DNA of 64,000 bases from Cesiribacter sp. SM1 (GTDB lineage: Bacteria > Bacteroidota > Bacteroidia > Cytophagales > Cyclobacteriaceae), in assembly GCF_020178975.1 (NCBI RefSeq), contig NZ_JAHXBU010000039.1, positions 62,001 to 126,000 of the forward strand, in the 5' to 3' direction. The notes under the pieces are model-generated. The model was not told where the DNA came from and did not search any database. It saw nothing but the letters and a program-made list of their open reading frames with translations. Position numbers and translations under genes: made by a program. The number at the start of each line of letters is the position of its first letter. The stretch's first letter is position 1. This document shows, in pieces, positions 17,436-26,633 of this stretch.

Positions 17436-19682
17436 ATGATAGCGCTTCTCTTAAAGGCTTCTTTCGTTATTGGCATTGCCTTACTTTTTTACAAAAGTGT
17501 ATTACAGCAGGAAAACTTTTTTGCCACCAACCGCCTCTACCTCCTGTGCTGTATTTTTTTAGCCTTTGCCCTGCCCTATGTAGCGCTGCCTAAGCTTGTG
17601 CAGCAACAGGGGTACCTGGCGACCATCATCCGGGAAAGCAGCAGTTCGGATTCAGCGCCAGTGCTGGCCGAAACCACGCTCCCAACACCAGCACCGCAGC
17701 ACGAACACAGTAAGAGTGAAGCAGCCCCCACTACTACCGCTACAGCAGTTGAAAATGCAGTAGAGAATAACCCCAAGGCGCTGGAAAACTCCAGTAGCAG
17801 CAGCATAGGAGAAAAGGGCTGGATGTTCTGGCTGCTGATGCTCTACTTTTTTGGTGTAGTCATATTCGCACTCAACCTGCTCCTCCAGGCCGGCAGCATT
17901 TTGTATAAAGCCATCAGGGCTACCGATAAGATCGAGGATATGGATTGCACTATTATCAACACCGCTGGCAAGCAAGCCCCCTGCTCCTTTTTCCGCTATA
18001 TTTTTATCCATCCCGATGATTATGATTACGACACCTACCAGCAGATCATTGCCCACGAAAAAATACACATCAGGCTGGGGCACAGCCTGGATCTGCTGAT
18101 CGCCGAAATAGCCACAGTAATCCTCTGGTTTAATCCGCTCATCTGGCTGCTCAAACGGGAGATTGAAAAGAACCTGGAGTTCCAGACAGATGCCCTTTTG
18201 CTTGAAGAAACCGCCATCAGCAAAAGGGAGTACCAGCTAAGCCTGCTGCAGATTGCCACGCCCCACAAGCCCCTCTCCATCACCACCAATTACAATCAAT
18301 CACTTTTAAAACAACGGATCCTTATGATGAACGCCAAAAAGTCTACCCTGCACAGCTATTGGAAATATGCGTTCCTGGCACCTCTGCTTTTCGGAACGCT
18401 CCTGCTGCTGAACGAACCTGCCACCAGCCAGACTACCCCTCCTCTTACAGAAGAAGCCCCCCTGCAGGAGGAGCAAACAGAAACCGTATCCGAGCAGGAG
18501 GAGATGACGATCCCCATCGAAGCGCACGAAGATATTTCGGAAGGTTACTGGTACAGCCAGCAAAGCAACGATCAGTACTGCCTTGCATTAAAAGGAAAAC
18601 CGCTTGCTTCCAGAGAGTCTGACCGCAATACCTACGACTGGAGCATAACAGAATGTTTCGATAAGGCACTCATCGAAAAGAAAGAAGCACAGGTATTTGA
18701 GCTGAAAAGAGAAAGCGGCACCCTAAGCCTGATGGGAGCGCTGGACCAGGAAGTAAGCCAGGGTAAATACAAGTTCACCAAAGACCCTTCTTTTGAAAAT
18801 TACCTGGCCAGCAACAACATCAGGAGCGGAGATAAAAATCTTATCTTTTTCCTGTTCATGAATGATGTAGACAGAAAGTATATCGATTTTCTGAAGGAGC
18901 ACTATAGCACCATCAACGGAGACCGGCTGCTGGAGCTTGCCGTACATGATATCTCCATAGCCGAGTTTAAGGACCTGATCGCGCTCTTCAACACCTACAA
19001 CAACAGCAAACCAACCATGCAGGAGGTGGTGGAGGCCCACATTCACGATATCGATGCAGCCTATGTGCAGGAGATCCAGGCCATGGGCTTCAAAAACTTA
19101 AGCCTTAGGAAAATGATGGAGATGAAGATCCACGACATCAGCCCCACTTTTATCAATGGATTGAAGGAAGCTGGTTATGAAGCCCTTTCTGCCGATAAGA
19201 TCATTGAGGCCAAAGTACATGACCTTAACCCACAGGCTATCCAGGAGATCCGCGCACTGGGTTATAACCTAAGCATGGATAAAATCATCCAGTTCAAGAT
19301 TCATGAGGTGAATGCTGATTATATAGCAGAGCTGAATGCAGCCGGCTTTCAAAACCTGGATGCCGACCAGATCCTGACGGCCAGGATCCACGACATCAGC
19401 GCCAGCACCATTCAGGAAATCAGGAGGCTTGGCTTTGATCGTTTAAGCTTCGATGATGTTGTTCAGGCGAACATCCATGAAATTGATGCAGCCTACCTTG
19501 CCGGGCTTAAAGCCGCCGGCTTCGACAACTTAAGCATGGATGAGATTGTAGCAGCCAGGGTACATGATATTAACGGTGACTTCATCAAGAAAGCCAGGGA
19601 GAAGGGTTTTAATTTTGATGACCTAGACCGCTATGTAGCCCTGAAAATTCATGGCTTTGCCGACAATATTGATGTAGACTAA
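17436..19682 (+). CDS. BlaR1-type M56 membrane protease with 29-residue repeat sensor region
   Basis: A 748-residue sensor protease. Two membrane segments cover residues 1-55, a third about 128-155, and a fourth about 310-330 (KYAFLAPLLFGTLLLLN). The cytosolic M56 peptidase has the zinc motif HEKIH (His207-His211) with a downstream Glu-containing helix (REIEKNLEFQTDALLLEE). Outside the membrane there is no penicillin-binding STxK domain. Instead, residues 504-740 form about eight tandem repeats of 29 residues, each beginning HDI or HEI and ending in an AKI-type helix. It would cleave or inactivate the upstream repressor when the repeat region senses a signal. Confidence 0.88.
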   Translation: MIALLLKASFVIGIALLFYKSVLQQENFFATNRLYLLCCIFLAFALPYVALPKLVQQQGYLATIIRESSSSDSAPVLAETTLPTPAPQHEHSKSEAAPTTTATAVENAVENNPKALENSSSSSIGEKGWMFWLLMLYFFGVVIFALNLLLQAGSILYKAIRATDKIEDMDCTIINTAGKQAPCSFFRYIFIHPDDYDYDTYQQIIAHEKIHIRLGHSLDLLIAEIATVILWFNPLIWLLKREIEKNLEFQTDALLLEETAISKREYQLSLLQIATPHKPLSITTNYNQSLLKQRILMMNAKKSTLHSYWKYAFLAPLLFGTLLLLNEPATSQTTPPLTEEAPLQEEQTETVSEQEEMTIPIEAHEDISEGYWYSQQSNDQYCLALKGKPLASRESDRNTYDWSITECFDKALIEKKEAQVFELKRESGTLSLMGALDQEVSQGKYKFTKDPSFENYLASNNIRSGDKNLIFFLFMNDVDRKYIDFLKEHYSTINGDRLLELAVHDISIAEFKDLIALFNTYNNSKPTMQEVVEAHIHDIDAAYVQEIQAMGFKNLSLRKMMEMKIHDISPTFINGLKEAGYEALSADKIIEAKVHDLNPQAIQEIRALGYNLSMDKIIQFKIHEVNADYIAELNAAGFQNLDADQILTARIHDISASTIQEIRRLGFDRLSFDDVVQANIHEIDAAYLAGLKAAGFDNLSMDEIVAARVHDINGDFIKKAREKGFNFDDLDRYVALKIHGFADNIDVD

Positions 19683-19702
19683 GCTCCTTCCACTACCTGT
19701 AC

Positions 19703-19749
19703 GCAGGCGCTGATGAGGGAACCAATCTCCCCATCAGCGCCTGCTTTCT
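19703..19749 (+). terminator. Terminator of the BlaI/BlaR1-type operon
   Basis: A long stem pairs GCAGGCGCTGATGaGGGA with TCCCCATCAGCGCCTGC, with a single bulge and a short loop. It is followed by TTTCTT, a weak T-tract. Confidence 0.7.
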
Positions 19750-19852
19750 TCCAGGCATTTCTACTTACCCTACATATAGTAAGTTTACCAATAATGAAGT
19801 GGTGAAGCCTCACTGAAAGAGTTCAAAGTATAGCGTGTACTGCTGTAGAAAC

Positions 19853-20524
19853 CTAATTCAATACTTTTTCCTGCTGTACCGCACGCTCCTGGTAAAGCTT
19901 TTGCCACTGCCACAGGCCCCACACAGACATCAGCAGAAACACCACATACTCCGCAGCAATAAAGCGGATATCCTTAGCCCAGTATATGCCAATGGCTACT
20001 ACATCAAGGGCAATCCAGAGCCACCAGCTCTCCAGCTTTTTGCGGGCCTGCAGGATAATGGCCAGCACACTGGCCGCTGTGGTAAAAGCATCGCCATAGG
20101 GAAAGGCTGCGGGCAGTGTAAAGATTGCGGGCAGCCAGAGATGAATGCGTGTCATCACAGCGCCAAGCCCTGCCGTAATAAGCACCAGCACCAGCATGTG
20201 CCACAACCTGGCCTGCCGGCTAAGCCTGCTTACCGGCACCTGGTGGTGCAAGCCACTTTGCCAGTTGCGCCATCCCCACACACTTACACCAAAGAATACC
20301 AGCTGCAGCAGCATATCGGAATAGAGCTGCACCTGGTAAAAAAGCAGGAAAAAGAAGATCTGGTTAATAATGCCGGTAGGCCAGGTAAGCACACTGGCCC
20401 TGCTGGCATAGTAAACCGAAGCCAGCCCGGTAAGCGTACCTGCCAGCTCCAGAAAGCTTAAAGGGTAATCGCCAATATGTACCAATACCTGGTTTGCATC
20501 CCAGAGGTATCTTAATATTTCCAT
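19853..20524 (-). CDS. pnuC: PnuC-family vitamin-precursor transporter
   Basis: A 223-residue inner-membrane protein of PnuC type with about seven membrane segments. Family marks are the N-terminal LSFLELAGTLTGLASVYYA, the WPTGIINQIFFFLLFYQVQLYSDM stretch split around residue 50-70, and the WGWRNW motif. Near the C-terminus, WWLWIALDVVAIGIYWAKD is typical of the substrate-site helices. PnuC proteins facilitate uptake of nicotinamide riboside, while PnuT relatives carry thiamine; the sequence does not settle which. A longer frame starts at 20626, but the ATG at 20524 matches the family N-terminus (MEILRYLWDAN). The leader between them can fold (20550-20595). Confidence 0.92.
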   Translation of the reverse strand: MEILRYLWDANQVLVHIGDYPLSFLELAGTLTGLASVYYASRASVLTWPTGIINQIFFFLLFYQVQLYSDMLLQLVFFGVSVWGWRNWQSGLHHQVPVSRLSRQARLWHMLVLVLITAGLGAVMTRIHLWLPAIFTLPAAFPYGDAFTTAASVLAIILQARKKLESWWLWIALDVVAIGIYWAKDIRFIAAEYVVFLLMSVWGLWQWQKLYQERAVQQEKVLN

Positions 20525-20549
20525 TAAATAATTATCATCAGCCTGTACT

Positions 20550-20595
20550 GCGCCAGCATTGAATTTTCCCTTCGGGCAATGCCCAATGAGGGCGC
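20550..20595 (-). promoter_or_regulatory. Structured 5' leader of pnuC, possible riboswitch-like element
   Basis: On the minus strand the leader 26 nt before the ATG can form nested stems: GCGCC/GGCGC (20591-20595 with 20550-20554), a symmetric CT/CT internal loop, then CATTG/CAATG (20584-20588 with 20557-20561). A small GGC-ATT-GCC hairpin is possible inside. It lacks the conserved cores of the TPP riboswitch. A ligand role is speculative. Confidence 0.35.
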
Positions 20596-20748
20596 AAGAT
20601 ACAAAACGGGCAGGCTTTTCAGCCAATGCAGCTATTGTGGTGCAGGCAATTTTTGTTAAAACTTTATATTGAATTGCCAGTTAATGTTCTTTGAAAAACT
20701 AATGAAAATTACTTATCATGTGCCTTTTATTGAGAAGGAACCTCTATT

Positions 20749-22302
20749 TTGACTAACAACAACCTTCACTTTTCTGAAAGAAAGAACTATGATTCAGATT
20801 TTTGTGGTAGCATACCGCTAAATTTCATCAATCTGATACAAGGCCATGGTGTGCTGCTTGTTCTTGAGCCGGCCTCTTACACCATTGTACAGGCCAGTGA
20901 AAATGCATCTGCAATTCTTGGCAGTGCAGCAGCAGCACTGGTGCAACAGCCCCTGCAAAACTACATTGGAGAAAAGCAGCTGCAGACCCTAAGCAGTGAA
21001 CTTGGCAGAAAAGATACAGGCAGTAATATTCCCCTTACCCTTCAGTGGCAAGCCAGCGGGGGCAGCAATGTATTATCAGCCACACTTCATAACCGCGAGC
21101 TATACCTGCTCCTGGAGCTGGAGCCTGCCCGGCAAACATCGGGCAGTGCCTTTGTAAGTACTTACCAGGCTATTAGTTACACCATTTCCTCTCTGAAGGA
21201 GGCCACAAACCTGGATGAGGTGAGCAGGGTTGCCGTTACGGAATTAAAGAAGCTATCGGGCTTTGACCGGGTGATGGTTTACCAGTTTGATGATAACTGG
21301 AACGGCACCGTGATTGCCGAGGCACAGGAAGAGAGCATGGGAGAATCCTACCTGGGCCTGCGCTTCCCGGCCTCAGATGTACCTAAACAAGCCCGCGACC
21401 TCTACTTTAAAACGCCCTTTCGTATTATTCCGGATATAGCAGCCCCAACAGCAAAGCTGTATCCTGTTATAAACCCCATAACCAGCAGCCTTACAGATAT
21501 TTCGGATTGTACCCTGCGGGCAGTACCGCTGGTACACATTGAGTACCTGCAAAACATGGGCGTTATGGCATCCATGTCTACGCCTATTATTGTTAATAAT
21601 AAGCTGTGGGGCCTTATCTCCTGCCATCACCGCAAGGCAATGCCTGTTGGTTTTGAGCTGCGAACCTCTTTTGAGATTGTTTCAGGCATTATTGCCTCCC
21701 AGATCAGCAACCGCGAAAAGGAAGACAGCTTTCAGTACCGCAGCATGCTGCACGAAATAGAACTAAAGCTTATGGAGCAGGTGTACACCAGCAAAAACCT
21801 TAGCGATGGTTTACTGGAAAACCCCGCCTACCTGCTGGAGCTCCTTGGCGTAAATGGCCTGGCATTGGTTTTTAACAACGAATACTTAACGGCAGGCGAA
21901 GTACCGGATGTGCGCATGATCCGCAATCTTGTAAAATGGCTAAGCCGCTACAGCAAGGATAAAATCTTCACAACCGACTCGCTTCCCGCTTTTTTTGAGG
22001 AAGCTACGCAATACCGCGATACAGCCAGCGGACTAATTGCGCTACAGATAACGGGCGGTAAACACTACCTGCTGGGGTTCAGGCCAGAGGTAAGCAAGTC
22101 TGTTAACTGGGGCGGGAATCCCAATGAAGCCATAAAATTTGAAGCGAACAGTAAAAAATATCATCCCAGAAATTCGTTTAATTTGTGGCGGGAACAGGTA
22201 GAATTTACCTCTCATCCCTGGAGACAGGAGGTGGTGGAAGTAGCACAGCATGTACGCACAGCCATGCTGGAAAAATTACTAAAAGAGGAAGAAATTTATT
22301 AA
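20749..22302 (+). CDS. Stand-alone phytochrome photosensory module (PAS-GAF-PHY)
   Basis: A 517-residue bacteriophytochrome-like protein with no kinase or other output domain. The N-terminal Cys19 sits exactly where bacteriophytochromes attach biliverdin (Cys, then IQGHGVLL at the canonical distance). The GAF domain carries the PASDVP motif (canonical PASDIP), the chromophore-contacting His of VHIEYLQNMGVMASMS and the second His of GLISCHH. The PHY tongue motif PRNSF is near residue 475. All of this predicts a functional red/far-red sensor. Translation must start at TTG 20749: an in-frame TGA lies at 20731 and no ATG occurs before Cys19. The CheB-CheR-kinase gene starts 67 bp downstream. Confidence 0.9.
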   Translation: MTNNNLHFSERKNYDSDFCGSIPLNFINLIQGHGVLLVLEPASYTIVQASENASAILGSAAAALVQQPLQNYIGEKQLQTLSSELGRKDTGSNIPLTLQWQASGGSNVLSATLHNRELYLLLELEPARQTSGSAFVSTYQAISYTISSLKEATNLDEVSRVAVTELKKLSGFDRVMVYQFDDNWNGTVIAEAQEESMGESYLGLRFPASDVPKQARDLYFKTPFRIIPDIAAPTAKLYPVINPITSSLTDISDCTLRAVPLVHIEYLQNMGVMASMSTPIIVNNKLWGLISCHHRKAMPVGFELRTSFEIVSGIIASQISNREKEDSFQYRSMLHEIELKLMEQVYTSKNLSDGLLENPAYLLELLGVNGLALVFNNEYLTAGEVPDVRMIRNLVKWLSRYSKDKIFTTDSLPAFFEEATQYRDTASGLIALQITGGKHYLLGFRPEVSKSVNWGGNPNEAIKFEANSKKYHPRNSFNLWREQVEFTSHPWRQEVVEVAQHVRTAMLEKLLKEEEIY

Positions 22303-22369
22303 AAATTTCCCGCAGCTATTGTAAATTAGATTAAGCAGGCACTTCCCGGTGCTGAATGTAGGAACCTAT

Positions 22370-25300
22370 ATGCGCTCTTCTGCTCCAGAAAATAAACTTG
22401 CCTCCTCTCCAAAAGAGAAGTCCGGTTCAAAGAAACAGGACGATCACTATGTTGTAGGCATTGGGGCCTCCGCAGGAGGGTTGGAGGCTATCAACGAACT
22501 CTTCGATAATATTCCCCACGGTGGTAACTTTTCTTTTGTGGTAATTCAGCACCTCTCGCCCAACCACAAAAGCATGATGGATGAGCTGCTGGCCAAGCAT
22601 ACACAAATGGAAATAGTACGGGCCGAAGAAGGTACCCGCCTGCGGCCCAACCATGTGTACCTCATCCCCAGCAAAAAGAACATGACGGTAAAGCATGGCA
22701 AGCTGCACCTTACCGAAAAGCCTGCTACTACCGGTGCCAACCAAACCATCGACATTTTTCTGGAATCGCTGGCCAGGGATAAAAAAGATCATGCCATTGC
22801 CATTATTCTTTCCGGCACAGGCTCCGATGGCACCAAGGGTATAGAAAGCATAAAAGAACATGGCGGGATGGTGATTGCCCAGGACCCTGCCACTGCCAAG
22901 TTCGATGGCATGCCCAACAGCGCCATTGCCTCCGGCTGTACCGATCTTATTCTGCCCCCGGAGCTGATGCCCGAGGAGATTTTCCGCTACCCTGAGCATG
23001 CCAGCCATAAGGAAGCCGGCAAGCTTATGCTCCAGGATGCCGACATCAACCAGCTGGTAGAAATCATATCGCTGGTGCGGGAGCAAACCTCTCACGATTT
23101 CTCTTCTTATAAAGAGCAAACCCTGCACCGCCGCATTCTCAGAAGAATAGCCCAGGTAGACATTGACAGCCCCAAGGAATACATTCACTACCTGCGCAAT
23201 AACCCCGACGAGGTAAGCTACCTTGGAAAGGAGTTTCTGATTGGTGTTACCCGCTTTTTCCGCGATCCGGAGGCATTTGCTTTTCTGGAAGAAAAAGTGC
23301 TGCCGGAAATCATTTCCAAAAAATCAATGGATTCTCCGGTAAAGATATGGGTAACAGCCTGTAGCACCGGCGAAGAAGCCTATACCCTTGCCATGCTTGT
23401 TTGCGAGGGGCTGGCAAAGCTAAAAAAAGACCTTGATGTAAAGATTTTTGCCACCGACATAGATGGCAGCGCCCTGGAGTATGCCGCAAAAGGAGCCTAT
23501 CCGGAGAGCATCCAGAAAGATGTTTCGCCCGAGCGGCTGGAGAAGTTCTTTACGAAGGAGGGTAAAAAATACTGTGTGAACCAGAAAATAAGGCGCATGG
23601 TAATTTTTGCCCAGCACAATGTGATCAAAGATCCGCCATTTAGTAAAATGGACCTGGTGAGCTGCCGCAACATGCTCATTTACATGAAGCCTGCCCTGCA
23701 GCGTAAGGTGCTGGCTACTTTCCATTTTTCGTTAAAAGTAGGTGGTTACCTCTTTTTAGGCCCCAGCGAAAGCAGCGAAGAACTGCTGCCCTCGCTAAAG
23801 GTGCTGAATAAGAAGTGGAACATTTATAAGATTATCTCCAAGAGCAGAAATTTTATTTTTGATGGCAATGTGCTGGAGAAAGAAAAGCAGCTTGCCCAGC
23901 GCATACCAGATGTACAACCCAAACGCCGCTCTGCCGAGCAGGAAATGCAGGAGGCTTTTCATGAGCTGGTAACCGAGGAACTTGGCTTTGCAACAGTGTT
24001 CATCAATGAAGATTATGAACTGCTGCAGGCCATTGGCGACTATAAGCGCTTTCTGGAAATGCCCGATAAGGTGTTGCAGAACAACCTGCTCAAAATGGTT
24101 CCGCGCGAGCTTTCCCTGGCACTTAACCTGGCCCTGCGCAAAGCTACCCGCGATAATGAAAAGGTGGTTTCCAAACGTATTGAGCTACTGAAGAAGGGCA
24201 ACATCCACTATGTTTCGCTCATTGTAAAGCCTTACCTCTCTGCCGATCAGTACAGCCGTAAGTTTATAACAGTGCTGTTCAAAGAAGACAGTTCTGAAAA
24301 AATAAAGCCTGGCGAACGGGCACTCTTTGAGCAGCAGGTAAGCATTGAGCGGCTCATTGAACTGGAAAATGAACTGAAACAGACCAAGCACGATCTGCAG
24401 GCAATGGTAGAGGAGCTGGAAACCTCTAACGAGGAAATGCAGTCGAGCAACGAAGAGCTGATCTCCAGCAACGAAGAACTCCAGAGCACAAACGAAGAGC
24501 TGCAGTCGGTAAACGAAGAGCTGCATACGGTAAATGCCGAGCACCAGCAAAAGATCCGGGAGCTGGAAGAGCTTAACGACGACCTGAACAACTACTTCCG
24601 CAGCACCGATATCGGGCAGATCTTTGTAGACAGAAACCTGGTGATCCGCAAATTTACACCCAGCATCAAGCAGCAGATCAACCTTATTGAGTCTGATATC
24701 GGGCGGCCAATCAACCACCTCTCCTACAACATCCGGCACGAGGATCTGATAGAAGACATTACCTCTGTGCTTAAAAGCTCACAGGTAGTGCAAAAAGAGA
24801 TAGAAACACGCAATGGCAAGTACTACCTCATGAAAATTCAGCCTTACCTCAGGCATGATAAAAGCGTGGATGGTGCAATTGTTTCTTTCGTGGACATTTC
24901 TGAGGTTAAAGGCCTCAACAACCTGCTGGAAGGCGTACTGAACAGCTCCATGAGCGGCATTATGGCCTTTAGTCTGGTTACCGATCAGCAGGGTAAGCCT
25001 CTGGACCTGGAGTGGACACTCATTAATAAGGCAGGCAAACGTATTTTCGGAAAAGAAGGCATGGAGCTGGAAGGCAAGCGCCTGCTGCAGGAGCTGCCAG
25101 GCTTTAAAAAAGAAGGCCTGTTTAAAAAGCTACTGTCTGTTTCTTCTGCCAAAAGGCCCCTGCACCTCGAGCAGCACTATACCTTCGATGGCATAGATGC
25201 CTGGCTGGAAATTATTGCTGTTCCGCTGGATGCTACCGGAATAGCCCTCACCATTGTAGACATCACAGAAAAGAAAGCTGCCGAAGAAGAGCTGATTGCC

Positions 25301-26515
25301 ACCTACGATGAGGTAAAGGATGCAGAAGAAAAGCTGCGCAAGCTTAACCTGGAGCTGGAGAAACGGGTAAAAGACCGCACCAAGGAGCTTTCGGAAAGCG
25401 AAGAACGTTTCAGGCTGCTCTCAAGGGCAACCAACGATGCCGTATGGGACTGGGACCTGGTAACCAGCGAATTCTGGTGGAATGAAGGCTTCCAGGAGAT
25501 CTTTGGGTTTAAGGAACAGGATATTGAGCCCGGCGTAGAATCCTGGTTTAACCGCCTGCAGGCCGATGAGCGCAAAACCATTATCGATGAGCTTAACGAA
25601 GCAATTAATAATGGTGAAAAGCAGTGGGCTGCCGAGCATCAGTTCTTAAAAGCAGATGGCAGCTATACCTGGGTGTACAACCGGGGCTACATCCTGAAGA
25701 ATGAGTACGGCATACCCTGCCGGATGCTTGGCTCTATGGTAGATCTCTCCAGCCTTAAGAAAGCACAGGACGAGCTGGAACAAAGCAATAAAAACCTGCG
25801 GAAGATCAATGCCGACCTCGACAACTTTGTTTACACCGCCTCGCACGACCTGCGCGCCCCGGTAGCAAACCTCGAGGGCCTGCTGATGCTGCTCAAACCC
25901 AAGTTCAGGGAGTATATGCCGCAGCAGGAGCAAAAGCTTATTCAGCTGGTAGAGGCTTCTATCGAAAAGCTGAAGCGCACCATTCATGGCCTGCTGGAGA
26001 TCACCAAAGTGCAGAAAGACCTTGAGCGTAAGGTAGAGGATGTATCGTTTGCCGAAGTACTGGCAGATGTTGAGGGTGATATCCGGAACCAGATTCAGGA
26101 TACCGCTGCCCACATTACTACCAATTTTAAGGTGGAGCGGCTAAAATATAACCGTGTTAACCTGCAGAGCATTCTTTATAACCTGCTAAGCAATTCGCTG
26201 AAGTATAAGTCTCATGACCTGCCTCCGCAAATTAAGATCAGCACCGAGCGTAACGAGGGGCATGTGGTGCTAACCTTCTCCGACAATGGCCTGGGCATGA
26301 CCACCCAGCAGCAGAAAAAGCTGTTTACCATGTTTAACCGTTTCCACACCCATGTAGATGGTACCGGTATTGGATTGTACATGGTAAAGCGGATTATAGA
26401 AAACAACGAAGGCCGCATAAAAGTAGAGAGCAAAGAAGGCAAAGGCACCACCTTTAAAATATACTTTAAGGAAAAGGCTTCTGAAAAAGAGGTAGACCAG
26501 GCAGTGCTGGTGTAG
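22370..26515 (+). CDS. CheB-CheR-PAS-histidine kinase fusion protein
   Basis: A 1381-residue cytosolic signalling protein. The CheB methylesterase (about 25-215) keeps its Ser (GASAGG), His (IQHLSP) and Asp (SGTGSDGTKG). The CheR methyltransferase (about 225-490) has TRFFRDPEAF, TACSTGEEAYTLAM and CRNMLIYM. A Glu/Asn coiled coil built of SNEEL/TNEEL units follows at 665-740, then PAS segments at about 740-860, 860-980 and 1020-1140. HisKA has the phosphoacceptor His1159 (ASHDLRAPV), and the HATPase has NLLSNSLKY, DNGLGM and GTGIGLYMV. A GTG at 22349 could add seven residues. It probably receives the signal of the upstream phytochrome protein. No receiver domain is present. Confidence 0.93.
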   Translation: MRSSAPENKLASSPKEKSGSKKQDDHYVVGIGASAGGLEAINELFDNIPHGGNFSFVVIQHLSPNHKSMMDELLAKHTQMEIVRAEEGTRLRPNHVYLIPSKKNMTVKHGKLHLTEKPATTGANQTIDIFLESLARDKKDHAIAIILSGTGSDGTKGIESIKEHGGMVIAQDPATAKFDGMPNSAIASGCTDLILPPELMPEEIFRYPEHASHKEAGKLMLQDADINQLVEIISLVREQTSHDFSSYKEQTLHRRILRRIAQVDIDSPKEYIHYLRNNPDEVSYLGKEFLIGVTRFFRDPEAFAFLEEKVLPEIISKKSMDSPVKIWVTACSTGEEAYTLAMLVCEGLAKLKKDLDVKIFATDIDGSALEYAAKGAYPESIQKDVSPERLEKFFTKEGKKYCVNQKIRRMVIFAQHNVIKDPPFSKMDLVSCRNMLIYMKPALQRKVLATFHFSLKVGGYLFLGPSESSEELLPSLKVLNKKWNIYKIISKSRNFIFDGNVLEKEKQLAQRIPDVQPKRRSAEQEMQEAFHELVTEELGFATVFINEDYELLQAIGDYKRFLEMPDKVLQNNLLKMVPRELSLALNLALRKATRDNEKVVSKRIELLKKGNIHYVSLIVKPYLSADQYSRKFITVLFKEDSSEKIKPGERALFEQQVSIERLIELENELKQTKHDLQAMVEELETSNEEMQSSNEELISSNEELQSTNEELQSVNEELHTVNAEHQQKIRELEELNDDLNNYFRSTDIGQIFVDRNLVIRKFTPSIKQQINLIESDIGRPINHLSYNIRHEDLIEDITSVLKSSQVVQKEIETRNGKYYLMKIQPYLRHDKSVDGAIVSFVDISEVKGLNNLLEGVLNSSMSGIMAFSLVTDQQGKPLDLEWTLINKAGKRIFGKEGMELEGKRLLQELPGFKKEGLFKKLLSVSSAKRPLHLEQHYTFDGIDAWLEIIAVPLDATGIALTIVDITEKKAAEEELIATYDEVKDAEEKLRKLNLELEKRVKDRTKELSESEERFRLLSRATNDAVWDWDLVTSEFWWNEGFQEIFGFKEQDIEPGVESWFNRLQADERKTIIDELNEAINNGEKQWAAEHQFLKADGSYTWVYNRGYILKNEYGIPCRMLGSMVDLSSLKKAQDELEQSNKNLRKINADLDNFVYTASHDLRAPVANLEGLLMLLKPKFREYMPQQEQKLIQLVEASIEKLKRTIHGLLEITKVQKDLERKVEDVSFAEVLADVEGDIRNQIQDTAAHITTNFKVERLKYNRVNLQSILYNLLSNSLKYKSHDLPPQIKISTERNEGHVVLTFSDNGLGMTTQQQKKLFTMFNRFHTHVDGTGIGLYMVKRIIENNEGRIKVESKEGKGTTFKIYFKEKASEKEVDQAVLV

Positions 26516-26533
26516 TTGCCATACAAGTTAAAT

Positions 26534-26567
26534 GCCAGATGCTGATGATGGAACGGCAGCATCTGGC
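26534..26567. terminator. Hairpin between convergent kinase genes
   Basis: An 11-bp perfect stem GCCAGATGCTG / CAGCATCTGGC with a 12-nt loop lies between the convergent stop codons. No T-tract follows on either strand, so terminator function is uncertain. Confidence 0.45.
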
Positions 26568-26633
26568 GCTTAGCCCATTTCGGGGAGGCGCTTTCAGAAA
26601 CATAGAGGTTTTAGAGTACCGGTTTCTCCTCAA

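Noticed and set aside
20525-20640. TPP riboswitch before pnuC
   Set aside because: The conserved CUGAGA and the 3' core ending in CCAGCG-type sequence are not present in the minus-strand leader, although it can fold.
24420-24545. Apparent tandem repeat of GAGCTG/AACGAAGAG-type units
   Set aside because: These encode the SNEEL/TNEEL coiled coil standard for CheB-CheR-PAS proteins; the DNA units are not identical and need no special explanation.
24185-24739. Long minus-strand open frame inside the CheB-CheR-kinase gene
   Set aside because: It is antisense to the well-supported Glu/Asn coiled-coil region and its hydrophobic, low-complexity product is the expected shadow of SNEEL repeats.
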